In this document: positions 11,342 to 23,639 of the stretch, piece after piece
Numbering within the stretch: position 1 is the stretch's first letter
Layout of the letters: every line of letters starts with the position of its first letter
Source: Megaleporinus macrocephalus
Taxonomy: Eukaryota > Chordata > Actinopteri > Characiformes > Anostomidae
NCBI GenBank assembly: GCA_021613375.1
Contig: CM038704.1
Location: forward strand, 3,728,905-3,792,904
Reading direction: 5' to 3'
Length of the DNA stretch: 64,000 nt
The notes under the pieces: generated by a model
The model's input: only the letters and a program-made list of their open reading frames with translations
What the model was told of the DNA's origin: nothing
Databases searched by the model: none
Position numbers and translations under genes: made by a program

Positions 11342-12389
11342 TAGTATAGCAGTTAAACCATTGTGCTTCACTTAGAGCCTGTAAAGACCACTTATAATGC
11401 TTTATGAGGTTTAATGTACTGAAATTAAATTTATTAAACAACAAACATTCATTTCTCTTATAGTCTGTAATGGCTTGACTCTATATAGAACTCTATAATG
11501 TGTCATGATGCATTATAACTTTGTATACAATGTTGTAATAGGTAGATATCATATCAAATGCTCTTTGTTTATGAAGTATTATGCATATCATTATAACTAC
11601 TTCAAAGACATGATACAAGCCTATGCCAGGTGTTATAAGGTAAAGGTTATATATGCTATTTATGGCCTCATGCATGCATTTTTAGTTCATAATGAATACA
11701 GGATTAATAGAAAGTGTTAGGGTTATCTTCTCACTTGTGTCTCATTGAGAAAAGAGGAGAACGTCTGCAGAAAAGGGAGACAGCAAAGCCGTCAGATGAT
11801 GCCAGCTTTGTGTTTGTAATTAGAAGAGGCGGTAACTAACTGCTAAATGCTTAGTTTGAACAACCAGGTGTAACCAATATTGTATCTAATGATGTTACTG
11901 ATTATGGTTGTTAATTTATAATATATTTATTTGCAGTTATTATTGTATTGAGTTCTGGTGAAACATAAATCATCAAATATTAGGACTAACCCGAATAGTT
12001 AGGAAAACTTAATTTTATTATTTCTTTGAATTCCCACACATGCTGGATGCCAAATTACAAACACCAAACCTTGTTTTTCATAAGCAAAGTTTATATTCTA
12101 TATAAACATTATTATAATACGTGGCTTTTGTGATATGATGAACTTGGCCTGTTTTGCAGCTGCGTCAAAGGCCTGTAGGCACAAATTAATGAACTTGCTA
12201 ATTAATTGGATCAACGTAATTAAAACATTGTTTTTTTTAGATGCAGTCAACTTAAAAATGTGTTCAGGTTTTTTTTTCAAAGTTCTTATTATCTGAAAAC
12301 TCTTCTTGCTGTGGCTGAAATGCTAATTCACCGTGCTTAAATTGTGTTGGGTCTATTCTGTCAGCAATTAGCAGAACTCAAAAATTAGA
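11342..12389. other. AT-rich intergenic stretch with a dispersed repeat
   Basis: About 11460-11730 (TGCATTATAAC..., GTTATAAGG, TTCATAATGAATACAGGATTA) resembles about 63560-63725, so it is an interspersed repeat. I see no gene in the rest. Confidence 0.5.
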
Positions 12390-13463
12390 TTAGATTCAGG
12401 TGTTTCAATCACTTCCATGACCACAGGTGTATAAAACCAAGCTCCTAGTCATGCAGACTGCTTCTACACACATTAGTAAAGAGTGGGTCGCTCTCAGGAG
12501 CTCAGTGAACTCCAGCGTGGTACCGTGATAGAACACCACCTGTGCTACAAGTCCAGTGGTGAAGTTTCCTCACTACTAAATATTCCACAGTGGACTGTCT
12601 GTGGTGTTCTAACAAAGTGGAAGTGATTGAGAACGACAGTAACTCCGCCACCAAGTGGTAGAACACGTACAATGACAGAGCGGGTCACCGGATGCTGAGG
12701 AGCATAGTGCACAGAGCTCACCAACTTTCTACAGAGTCAATCACTACAGACCTCCAAACTTCATGTGTCCTTCAGATCAGCTCAAGAACAGAGCGTAGAG
12801 AGCTTCATGGAATGGGTCTCCATGGCCGAGCAGCTGCATCCAAGCCTTACATCACCAAGAACAATGCAGAGCGTCAGACACAGTGGAGTAAAGCACGCCG
12901 CCACTGGACTGTAGAGCAGTGGAGACGAGTTCTTTGGAGTGACCAATCACGCTTCTTCATCCGGGTTTGGTGGTCGCCAGGAGAATGATACTTGTCTGAC
13001 TGCATTGTGCTGAGTGTAAAGTTTGGTGGAGGGGCGATTATGGTGTAAGGTTGTTTTTCAGGAGGTGGGCTCAGACCCTTAGTTCCAGTGAAAGGAACTC
13101 TTAATGAGATTCTGAACATCTTTGTGGGAACAGTTTAGCGACGGACCCTTCCTCTTCCAACATGATTGCCCACCAGTGCACAAAGCAGCTCCATAAAGAC
13201 ATGGAGGAGAGAGTTTGGTGTGGAAGAACCTGACTGGGGTCCTCTCTGTGCAGGCCAACATCAGTGTCTGACCTCACTAATGGTCTTCTGGACGAATGAA
13301 AATTCAAACATTGCCATAAACACACTCCTAAACTGTGTGGAGAGCCTTCACAGAAGAGTTGAAGCTGTTATACCTGCAAAGGTTGGGCCGCCATCATATT
13401 TAACCCTATAGATTATGAATGGGACGTCACCCATGTTCATATATGTGTGGCAATATAGTGTGT
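12390..13463 (+). pseudogene. Tc1-like DNA transposon relic, transposase broken
   Basis: The longest readable piece (12692-12988) has the Tc1-family stretches SKARRHWTVEQWRRVLWSD (first catalytic Asp) and ends after WWSPGE. Later text still matches the family in pieces (VKFGGGAIMV, then FQHDC...PVHKA) but in shifted frames. There is a TAA in the core (13046-13048). The segment that in Tc1 transposases carries the catalytic Glu (NPIEHLW) is deleted near 13235-13262. The right end GGCAATATAGTGT survives; the left terminal repeat is not visible. Inactive. Confidence 0.88.
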
Positions 13464-14414
13464 CTATATATATTAGAACTATGAAATCTGGTCACCAGAA
13501 AGCATTCTGCTCTGGAAACCTCAGGATGTAGACTGTCAGTACTTGGCAGAACTGAAAAAGACTAATGCTGTATTGATAAGCAGTATTGGTATTGATATTG
13601 GTATCAGTAAAAAGCTCATCCTTAACTACAGCATAAGGTCCTGTAGCTATGAGACTCTGGGCCTGCTAATAGTTTAAGAGTTCAAGATGTTCTTTTTATA
13701 TTTTATCCTTCATAACATCTTAAAACAAATGAGACATTTATGTTTGCCGTCTCTGCTCGGATTCATTTTGAGTTATGATCAGTTATTGTAAAGCAGTTCG
13801 GTTGCTCAGGCTTTCTCAGTGTGTGGATAGTTGGTTATCAGGTGCATCGTGTTCCTGTATATGAGTGTTAGTAATCTTTTATAGCTCGCTGGCTCTGTGG
13901 CTCCGGCAGTTGTCAGAAAGCTTCCTGGGCTGCTGGACTTTCTCAGGTTGTCTTTCGTTCAAGGACAGATAAAAAGGTCAAGTGGTTCATGTAAACACTG
14001 GATAGATGAAGAAGCGCAGAACATTGCTCACAGCTCGTCTTAACTTTTTAAACAGAGTGTCCTGAAGAGATCCTCCAGATGTCAGTCCTGGTCAGAGCAG
14101 GAAGTTCACCAGAAAACATCACACTATGTATTTCATCGCAGACTCTGTGTTTGTCTGAGATAACACCTCAGAATTAAAGCATCACTCAACTTATCCGTCA
14201 GCCAGTGATCCATAATATCTCAAAACTATAAACTGTAGTCTTTTCTTGCTGTAAGCTGTGAGCACCCTCAGTATAGAGCTGCTGTGTTTCCTGTTTACTG
14301 TAAAATTAATGCTATTATATTTCACGCATGCAAAGTAATATGAGCTGGGGGGCCGAAGTAGGATGTTGCTTATTAGCCATTCATCATAATGGCATCAGGA
14401 AGTCATGCGTAGTC
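13464..14414. other. Intergenic stretch, nothing recognised
   Basis: No exon, RNA or clear repeat family seen. Confidence 0.4.
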
Positions 14415-14690
14415 TGACTGGACCTATTGTGTATTTACATGTGGCCAAACAAAGGATATCAGTATCAGTACAGATAGCAGATAGCACTGCTGCTAGCTAA
14501 CTCTGCGCAACTGTCATTAGCTATACAGGTCCAGCTAGTGTCCAGCTGACATTCAGCTCATCCTAAATCTATTAAAACATGTTACTGTATTTCCCACGTG
14601 CTAACTTGGTAGGTATCATGTTGCAGAGATATCTACTAAAGTTACCGTGTTAGCCAGCCAGCCCCAACCTGTCCTGTCCTGCTGATAATG
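14415..14690 (+). repeat. Composite repeat body, copy 1
   Basis: From GTAGTCTGACTGGACCTATTG to CCTGTCCTGTC. The same 260-base text recurs at about 16524-16768, with about one difference in ten, each time followed by the 41-bp array. Confidence 0.85.
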
Positions 14691-15020
14691 AGTGATATGA
14701 TAATGAGTCACTGTAATTATTCTTTGTACCTGAAGAGGTGATAGTGAGTCACTGTAGTACCACTTTGTACCTGAAGAGGTGATAGTGAGTCACTGTAATT
14801 ATTCTTTGTACCTGAAGCGATGATAGTGAGTCACTGTAGTACCACTTTGTACCTGAAGAGGTGATAGTGAGTCACTGTAATTATTCTTTGTACCTGAAGA
14901 GGTGATAGTGAGTCACTGTAGTACCACTTTGTACCTGAAGAGGTGATAGTGAGTCACTGTAATTATTCTTTGTACCAGAAGAGGTGATAGTGAGTCACTG
15001 TAATGTGAAAAGGAATCTGT
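14691..15020 (+). repeat. 41-bp minisatellite, copy 1, about 8 units
   Basis: The unit is near GAGGTGATAGTGAGTCACTG + TAGTACCACTTTGTACCTGAA. Units alternate between a GTACCAC and an ATTATTC version, so the higher-order period is about 82 bp. It ends AATGTGAAAAGGAAT, like copy 2. Confidence 0.92.
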
Positions 15021-15214
15021 CCAACATGTGAGGATGAGGAAGTAGAGCTGCTGCCCCAATGCTGTATTCTAATCTCTGGTCAGTCATGGTGAACACTGGA
15101 GCTGTTTCACCAACGGGGGCGCTCTTGAAGAGGAAAGGAATGAACTTTGATGCTTAATTTCTTTAGACTGGTAAGGAGTGAAGAGGGAGGAGGAGCGACT
15201 GTGGATTTTCTTTG

Positions 15215-15664
15215 CTCAATAAAGGAAATGTTTTATTTACTAAGCAAACCACTTTATTATTTAAATATTAAACAGTATTAATAGAGTAAGTAGAGCTTTT
15301 CCACACGCCAGTGTGTTTATTTAACCCTTTCCAAGCTTCTCCTAAACAACCCAGTATTATTATCAGTTCTCATCTAATACCTGCTTTGACTGCTCAGTAC
15401 TTCATTAAGATAAATCAAGATTTGCTGCTGAAGGAACTGAACACATTCATACAATGTCTGGGGCGTCCAGGAGAAATCTGGAACCTAACTTTGTTCTTGA
15501 AACTGGATCAAGATCTGATCTACTTCTCTCACAATAACATATTCATGTTACTTTGTATTGTTTGTATGATTATTTACATCTGTTCTAATCAGATCTGCTG
15601 TTCTTACTGGTGAAAACACAGTATTGATCAGATAAAGGTGTCTAAGGTGTGCACAGTAGTGTAC
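15215..15664 (-). mobile_element. Family A inverted-repeat element, nearly complete, reversed
   Basis: The right end AGGTGTGCACAGTAGTGTA is the terminal repeat. Inside, an open frame of 100 codons (15311-15613 on +) matches the frame at 19289-19591 in all but about three residues. The frame has no known domain. Sequence identity between copies is high enough that open frames can persist without selection. Confidence 0.8.
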
Positions 15665-16468
15665 ATGTACACTGCCTGGTAGGACTAAAGCATAAAACCG
15701 ACTGGGGACATTCCCCAATTTCCTGTTGGCGCAGCTTTCCAGTGTTTGTGTTGGATATACAGTAACAGGCAGGCAGAAAACACAGCTATTGGTTACCTTC
15801 AATTCAGCGCTCTCGATATCAGCACTGGGAAATCCAAATTCCCCTCTTAGGTGCCAAAAGTAAATTGGCTTTAGTGCTGATGGATGGGATCAGTCAGATC
15901 TAGGACGCAATTTCGTTCCGTCTTGTCTGGCTGCGGCCGAGTCGGATCCTAGGAGATTGCCAACATCTGTCAGATGTTCTGAATGAGCATGGCTGTGTTG
16001 GTTCCCACCAAATAACCCAGCGGTTCCATCTTTCAGATTGCTCCCAAGTACCCCATCTCCCCCCCACCCCTTCTCACTCCACCAAACCCACTTCAGGCCA
16101 CTCCAGCGTAATATGATTTCTGTCCCATGCATGCAGCTCTCTTCCCGAGCTCCAAGACTTCAAAGACGGAGAGAACGGGGAACAAAAACGGTGGAGAAAA
16201 TCAGCGTCCACGTGTCCTTCGCTCTCATTCCCAGTACCTGCAATTGCACCGCTTTCCTTTCACTCGAGTCTCCTTCCGAAATCCTGGTCCTCGTTCTTTC
16301 CCCTCGCCGCCTCGTCTCTCGCTTTCAACTTGACGGCGGATCTGTGATTGGCGAGCCCTTGAACAGTCCCTTTCATTCTTCACTGCCTTTGCGTGTGACC
16401 TTAGCTGTACAGGCAATTTATTATTTCCCCCCCTCGAACTGTAATGGCACGTTTTTCCCAAGAACAGC
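15665..16468. other. Low-repeat island, no gene recognised
   Basis: 15860-16460 is GC-richer and free of the repeat families seen elsewhere. A 150-codon open frame (16038-16490) is proline- and serine-rich with no domain or splice context and is not called. Confidence 0.4.
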
Positions 16469-16523
16469 GCATCCCCGGACCGTACAGTGAGGCCCTGTAG
16501 TTTCCTCAACTCCACACATGAAT
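16469..16523 (+). repeat. Left copy of a long direct repeat flanking the composite element
   Basis: GCATCCCCGGACCGTACAG through CACATGAAT. It matches 17616-17660, except for a 10-11 base difference in the middle and two or three substitutions. Confidence 0.85.
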
Positions 16524-16768
16524 ATGCGTAGTCTGACTGGACCTATTGTGTGTTTACATGTAGCCAAACAAGGGATATCAGTATCAGTGCAGATAGCAGA
16601 TAGCACTACTCTTAACTAACTCCAGCTGGCCTTCAGCTCATCCTAAATCTATTACAACACGTTGCTGTCTGGCCCACTTGCTAACTTGGAAGGTATCATG
16701 CTGCAGAGATATCTACTGAAGTTACCATGTTAGCCGGCTAGCCCCAGCCTGTCCTGTCTCGTAATATG
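16524..16768 (+). repeat. Composite repeat body, copy 2
   Basis: Counterpart of 14415-14690, starting ATGCGTAGTCTGACTGG and ending CCTGTCCTGTC. Confidence 0.85.
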
Positions 16769-17611
16769 ACTTTGTACCAGAGGAGGTGATAGTGAGTCAC
16801 TGTAATGCCACTTTTTATCTGAGGAGGTGATAATGAGTCACTGTAATGCCACTTTGTACCTGAAGAGGTGATAGTGAGCCACTTTAGTATCACTTTGTGC
16901 CTGAAGAGGTGATAGTGAGCCAGAGTAATGCCATTTTGTACCTGAAGAGGTGATAGTGAGTCACTGTAATGCCACTTTGTACCTGAGCAGGCGATAGTGA
17001 GTCACTGTAATGCCACTTTGTACCTGAGCAGGCGATAGTGAGTCACTGTAATTATACTTTGTGCCTGAAGAGGTGATAGTGAGTCACTTTAGTATCACTT
17101 GGGGCCTGAAGAGGTGATAGTGAGCCACTGTAATGCCACTTTGTATCTGAATAGGTGATAATGAGTCACTGTAATGCCACTTTGTACCTGAGGAGGTGAT
17201 AGTGAGTAACTGTAGTACCACTTTGTAACTGAAGAGGCGATAGTGAGTCACTGTAATGCCACTTTGTACCTGAGGAGATGGTAGTGGCTTTATAATAACT
17301 CACTAGTGGTACTACAGTGACTCACTATCACCTCTTCAGATACAAAGTGGTACTACAGTGACTCACTATCACCTCTTCAGATACAAAGTGGTACTACAGT
17401 GACTCACTATCACCTCTTCAGATACAAAGTGGTACTACAGTGACTCACTATCACCTCCTCAGGTACAAAGTGGTACTACAGTGACTTACTATTACCTCTT
17501 CAAGTACAAAGTGTTATTACAGTGACTCGCTACCACCTTCTTAGGTACAAAGTGGGATTACAGTACCTGAGGAGGTGATAGCGAGTCACTGTAATGTGAA
17601 ATGGAATGATC
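16769..17611. repeat. 41-bp minisatellite, copy 2, with a strand switch in the middle
   Basis: Units read forward from 16769 to about 17290 (GTGATAGTGAGTCACTG), then in reverse complement from about 17295 to 17560 (CAGTGACTCACTATCACCTC), then forward again to 17600. The forward and inverted arms, each over 250 bp, could form a long hairpin. Confidence 0.92.
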
Positions 17612-17615
17612 CAGT

Positions 17616-17660
17616 GCATCCCCAGACCGTACAGTGAGGCCCTCAACTCCACTCGTGAAT
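17616..17660 (+). repeat. Right copy of the long direct repeat
   Basis: GCATCCCCAGACCGTACAG through CTCGTGAAT; see 16469-16523. Confidence 0.85.
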
Positions 17661-19257
17661 GGTGTATTTTAGGAAAACCCAGTGTAGATTAGATGCCTGC
17701 TGTTCCTTAATGCGCTCAGCAAGTTTCCACTCTGCCGAAAGACGAGCACAGCCTTGGCGAGCGATCTGGCACCGCAGAGTTTGAGGCAGCTTGTTAGGAG
17801 GTGAAAAATTACAGCAAGCGTTTACTCTTTTTTTTTTTTTGAGGCAGGCTGCTCGTTTCCGTGCACCCTGCGAAGAAAAGGGTTTGGGAGGAAGGCTTGA
17901 CCTTTTGCCCTGACAGAGCGTCCGATCCATAAAATCAAGAAGAGCAAGTTGGGGGTTACTGATTCAGGGGAACGCTCCGGATCTGATGGGGCTTTAAAAT
18001 TACGTTTTGCTGGAAGCCAGGGACCCGTCCATCTCCGTCACCGGTCAGCAGACTTTCACTGGGGTCACCAGGTCATTCGTCATCCTGTCACCAGGGAGCT
18101 TAGGTCAGGAGCTCCTCTGTTCATCTGTTCATTTATTGCAGCTCAGGGTGGATCAGTCCACTCCATCGTCTTCCCGTCTCGCTCCGTCTATCCTTCCAGT
18201 CTACCCAACTTGATCGGTGCCTTAATTCCTTTTCCTCTTCTTCGTTCACCGCTGTGCACTCTCCTCCGCCCACTCCCCGCACAATCCCGGCCTCGGGAGC
18301 AGGTTCATGATCCACGCCCACGCCGTCCCTTCCCTCCTCCATCTTCTTCAGCCGCTCCTCGGCACCCCCCCCCCCTCCATCTTCCAGGCTATATTTAACA
18401 GGTTTACGACCTGCTCCTAACGCATTCGGTTATTGATCGAATACGTCATCCCTGACAATACCCAGTCCTCTCTCGATTCCCACACAATAACTCGTCTCGC
18501 TGCTTCGCCCACGTCTCTCCGCTCTCTCTAAGCTTCATTCCTTCACACATGCTTTTCCCAATCCCTTCATTCCCTCCTTCCTCGCCCATCCCCCCCTCCC
18601 ACCACCACCACCACCCTGCCTCCAGCCTGCTCCATGCTCGGGCTCCTGCAGTATTAATGGCTTGGTAATTGAAGTGTTCCCTCTCTGGCACGCGTGAGAA
18701 AAGGCAGCGTGAAACGGGGCCAAATTCCCAATTAGACGAGGTTATTATTTAATATCGCTCCCGTTCCCGAATCCTATTATCCGTGTTTCTTGTTTTTTGC
18801 CGCCTCTGCAAAGTTTTGAATAATAGATGAGGCTTTCGCCTGACATGATGTTACAGTCCGTCTCGTGTTTGTTTAAGTCCCACTCGTCAAGGGTCGGAGC
18901 GAGAGATGCCCCGCCCACCCAAAACTGTGACTAGGGGTAGCACAGACGGGAACAGGAAAGCTCGGCAAGGGGGCGGGCTTCCGTGGGATTCTCCCACGAC
19001 GGTACATTTGTTCATCTGTCGCTGTTTTAAAATTGATGAGCTGGAGATGAATACGGTGGCCGAGAAGACTCAACGCTCTGCAAAACCATCTACAGCACAA
19101 CGGAAGTGTTTCTGAAGGACACTTAAAGGACGTGAGACCACATACGGCGACGCAACGTAAACAGAACCACGCGGAGCCGCGGTAGCGTCTAATGAGAAGT
19201 ACCTTTAGCTATATATAATAACTATCCAGACTTACTTCTCATTAGATGCTAGTGATG
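17661..19257. other. Low-repeat GC-richer stretch, possible regulatory sequence
   Basis: The largest repeat-poor block upstream of the gene. It holds pyrimidine-rich runs (18150-18620) and homeodomain-type cores (GGTAATTGAAG near 18663, CCAATTAGACG near 18728). A 149-codon frame at 17949-18398 is low-complexity in its second half and shows no domain. No gene is called. Confidence 0.35.
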
Positions 19258-19680
19258 ACCTGATTGTTTAAAAGCCTGTAGTGTATGTTCACCAGTAAGA
19301 ACAGCAGATCTGATTAGAACAGATGTAAATAATCATACATACAATACAAAGTAACATGAATATGTTATTATGAGAGAAGTAGATCAGATCTTGATCCAGT
19401 TTGAAGAACAAAGTTAGGTTCCAGATTTCTCCTGGACGCCCCAGACATTGTATGAATGTGTTCAGTTCCTTCAGCAGCAAATCTTGATTTAGCTTAATGA
19501 AGTACTGAGCAGTCAAAGCAGGTATTAGATGAGAACTGATAATAATACTGGGTTGTTTAGGAGAAGCTTGGAAAGAGTTAAATAAACACACTGACGTATG
19601 GAGAAGCCCTACTTACAGTATTAGTGTTTGAATATTTCAATAATAAAGTGTTCTGTTGAGTAAATAAAGGCTTTTTTATA
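19258..19680 (+). mobile_element. Family A inverted-repeat element
   Basis: It runs from CCTGATTGTTTAAAAGCC through GGGTTGTTTAGGAGAAGC to AATAAAGTGTTCTGTTGAG. It carries the 100-codon frame (19289-19591, minus). It lacks the outermost left terminal repeat. Confidence 0.8.
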
Positions 19681-20902
19681 TGATGACCAGATGGAGCCTC
19701 TTGAAGTGTTGAACCATTCCCTCCAGCTGATTCAAAACAAAGCTTCATCACTCAAAGCTTCATGTGCACACGAACCCCCCTGCTGGCCAAAACTTTTATT
19801 GTCATTTCAACTATTTGCGATGGCCTCTTTCAACATTATCAGCATGAAAACAAGTTAATACATAAACACCTTAATTTTATTTTCTGTGGTTCATTCATTT
19901 GTTTGATCTGTGATCTGAATACCAGTATGATTTCAGTCAGTAAATAAATCCAATAGTATGTGAGATATTGATGTTAAAACTGGTGCAGTGGTTTTAAGAG
20001 ATGGGACAGTGATGGTGGGCTGATGGTGACTTTAATTTTTATTAAGAAACAATAAATCACTCCAATAGTCGAATCACGTCCTGAACCAGCGAGACTTCAG
20101 ACGTCATCAGTGACGTCATCACTAGCCCTTAACGAAGCAAGCCTCCATACGCGCTTCATAAACTTCTTTCTGGATTTCTCCAGACCAGCTCCGAAGCATC
20201 GGTATCATTTGCCCATCACTATTAGACTCTACCGCGGCTCGGCATGGTTCTGTTTACATTGTGTCAGGGTATGTGGTCCCACGTCCTTTAAGTGTCCTCC
20301 GGAAACACTTCCGTTGGGTTGTGGATGGTTTTGCAGAGCGTTTGTTAAATGTAGTGTCCATGCTGCCGTTTTGATGAAAGAGTCTTCTGGGCCACCGTAG
20401 ATTAACCATCATTTACAAGCAGGGGCTTAAAATCAGATCAATTATTTGGTTTTAGGGACTCTGCGGAAGGCAGGACAGCATGAAACCACCTTGAGAAGCT
20501 CAGCCTTGTTGGAAAATAAAATGATGACACGCTATAATTAGTGCGAACACAAGAAAGTGAGGGAAAATGACTAATTGCTCTTTAGTGCGATTAATCCCAG
20601 ACGTGCTCTAATTATGCTGAAGAGATTAAATCAGAATCAGCGGCGTTATGCAAAGTGTGAGAGCAGTAGGAACCTATAAAGAACCACTTTGTAGGATATT
20701 CTAAGCCATTCTGACAAGAACAGGATTGAGCTAATCCCATTACAGGCCTGCACCGAAAACCAGAACTCCCCGTACAGCCGGCTGTTGAATACTGAACTAG
20801 CACTGCGTGTTAGAGAGGCACCTCCTGAAAGAGGAGAAGCAATGTATACAGTTTTAGAGCCTTTATGGAATTGTGGGATGGTTTAGCAAGCAAACGCCTG
20901 AA
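19681..20902. other. Intergenic stretch, no gene recognised
   Basis: Open frames of 96 codons or fewer without domains. 20110-20400 has a frame that looks accidental. No family repeat seen. Confidence 0.4.
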
Positions 20903-21297
20903 CATACACTACTGTGTAGAAGCTGATTGTTTTAAAAGCCTGTAGTGTATTTACCCCAGTAAGAACAACAGATCTTACAAAGTACAAAGTAACATGAATA
21001 TGTTATTGTGAGAGAAGTAGATCAGATCTTGAGCTCTAGTTTGAAGAACAAAGTTAGGTTCCAGATTTCTCCTGGACGCCCCAGACATTGTATGAATGTG
21101 TTCAGTTCCTTCAGCAGCAATCTTGATTTAGCTTAATGAAGTACTGAGCAGTCAAAGCAGGTATTAGATGAGAACTGATAATAATACTGGGTTGTTTAGG
21201 AGAAGCTTGTAAAGGGTTAAATAAACACACTGACGTATGGAAAAGCTCTACTTACTGTATTAGTGTTTGAATATTTCAATAATAAAGTGTTTCCTAC
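20903..21297 (+). mobile_element. Family A inverted-repeat element
   Basis: The left terminal repeat is ATACACTACTGTGTAGAAGC, then the standard family text to AATAAAGTGTTTCC. The 100-codon frame is broken here by short deletions (for example in AGATCTTACAAAG). Confidence 0.8.
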
Positions 21298-21462
21298 AAC
21301 ATTGAATTTCTTTAATTTAAGATATTCTGTTACTGATTTGCTCCTAAATTTGGGATAATTTTCATAATAAGTAACCACCCAATTTGAATTTTAGATTACA
21401 GTTAGTTCCACTAATTGGACAGTAGCTTTTCATACAGTACATTTTGCCAGAACATGATGTAG

Positions 21463-21545
<83 letters not shown>
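21463..21545. repeat. (TA)n followed by a T run
   Basis: About 27 TA units then 27 T. It lies next to a family B element. Confidence 0.97.
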
Positions 21546-21730
21546 CCTCCATCTTTCTACATCATTTGAACATTGACGAATGGACCAATAGAAATGCTCC
21601 AACATTCTGTGGAAAAAAAAATCTGGTTCCATTGACATACATTGAAAGTTAAGGAGGTTTTTGGCCTCTTCTGTAAATTGCCATTTTGGAAGTACTTGTT
21701 TTTCTTTGGACAGTGATTATATATATATAA
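21546..21730 (+). mobile_element. Family B inverted-repeat element, truncated
   Basis: The shared core GAATGGACCAATAGAAATGC and right end TTTGGACAGTGATTATAT. The left end is replaced by the T run. Confidence 0.75.
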
Positions 21731-22029
21731 AAATCTTAAGGTTTTATGTCTTAGGTATCCAATTATTATACTCCTGCATTAAGCATTATCAAGCTAAATG
21801 CTTATACCAGACTAACAAGCCAGTAACTACTAATTAACTAGCAGTAGTTAAGCATTTTTAGCTCTATTTCAGATTTCTAGTTAACATTTACACCAAATAA
21901 AGTGTCAGCTGACCCCATAAAGTAGCAATGAGCAGCAAACTAGTTAAAAAAGCTTAATCAGACTGACAAGCCATAACATGTTCCTCTATACTGGTGTATT
22001 ACCAAATATCCTGATACAACATTGAATTC

Positions 22030-22790
22030 TTGTGTCTCCATATTAACTTAGCATGTACCCTCACTATCACACTGCCTCCATCATGCTTCACAGTCCTGGT
22101 TCTGGTATGTTGTGTTGTCTTTGATCATAATGTGCCAACGTCTAATGCATCTACGGGATTCCGGGATTCCCTTTGTAAAAGCCGGATAAAGAGAGCAGTG
22201 CTAACCTCCCATGAGCTCCACTCTTGTTCTGTGCTGTTCTTATTGTAGATTCATAAACACAGACATTGTCAAGAGCCTGCAGAACCGTATCTGTCACCTT
22301 CAGTTCTTTGTTACTTGTTTAAGGCTTCCACAGTGAAGCTTTCCACCAATCTCTGTGAAATTCCCACCGCTGGGGAGAAGACAACTGGCACCTCCATTTG
22401 TAAACTATCTGCCTCAGCGTTGATGGATGGAGACCCCGGCTTTTAGAAATCCTTTTGTGTTCCAGTATTATGAGCTCCTAGGACTTTTCTCTGAGGTCCT
22501 CCGAATCTCATTTGATCAGGCAATTTTGCACCTGAGCAGAATTTTGTTGTGAAACGCAAGAAACCGGAATTGACTTGTTGTCCATATGTCACGACGGGTC
22601 GAACCTACACTTGAATTGATTGGACCACCTGAGTCCAATTACACTTTGTTGAAGAGATCATTATCCTGGAAAACATTAGGCATGAATTACATTGATTGTT
22701 GTGGCTATTTGCTGTCTAAGAACAGGGCACTCTACAGACCATGCGTGTCATTGTGTCTTAGATCGTGAGATCAGATCACATTTTAGGACC
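22030..22790. mobile_element. Degraded interspersed repeat, probably DNA-transposon derived
   Basis: Segments such as CACTGCCTCCATCATGCTTC, ATGAGCTCCTAGGACTTTTC and ACATTAGGCATGAATTACAT are of a kind I recognise as multi-copy in fish genomes. I cannot name the family or see its ends. Confidence 0.35.
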
Positions 22791-23639
22791 CATTATGAAA
22801 GAAATACAAAGAATTTCAAAACGATTTACAAGCTCGCACCAATACTGTTGTGGAAACCTACTTTTTGGTAAAACTACTAGGCTTTAAATCATTTTTTTAA
22901 TTAGCTATTTTTTAATTAAAGCACTTTAGATGAGCATCTAAAAGCAGGATATCATGGTGAAACTGTTAACTGATATAGGAATAGTAGACCAGTGCTGATG
23001 TCTGATTGATCAGTGTTTCCGGATAGTGTCTGAAAGGCCTCCATAAACTGAACATGCCTAGTCCTTATATTCAAACTCAAACTTCAAACTTAATGCAGCT
23101 CCAAGCTTAAGCTCATGTTTAAATTATGTACAACTCTATGTGAAAACTTTACATTGCGTAATAAGAGTTTGAGAATATTAAGTTCTGGTTACAATAGAAA
23201 TGAATGCGTGTTTTGTTAGAATACTCAAGCCAGCATTCCACATACTGCTCCACAGCATCATACAGTTGTTTGGTAAGTGAATGTTCTTTGACAAAATCTG
23301 AAATCTTTTATCTTAAGCATATTATAAAAGGTACAATTTTGGGGGCTGAAATTTTGACACTGTAACAAAAGAAAGTTGAAAAAATATGAGTTTATTGAAA
23401 CCAGTAAGTTCATGTAATATTAAGTTCATGGAATATTCTTTTAAGTTCAAGCAATTCAAAATATTGAGGCACCAGTGGCACTAACTTCCTTAATATAAAC
23501 ATCATACCTTTTATAACATGTAGGTAGCTTTTATAAATATGAGTTGATTTGTTGGATTGTGTTTTAAGAATATCCAATAGTATATAAGAATATCTGGTGC
23601 AATAGTATATTAATTTTAGAATGACTCTTTTGCAGTGGG
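22791..23639. other. AT-rich intergenic stretch, nothing recognised
   Basis: No gene or named repeat seen. Confidence 0.4.

Noticed and set aside
16038..16490. 150-codon frame in an upstream island
   Set aside because: No domain, no splice context, low-complexity proline/serine composition.
17949..18398. 149-codon frame
   Set aside because: The second half is pyrimidine-rich low complexity (Pro/Arg/Ser) and no motif is recognised.
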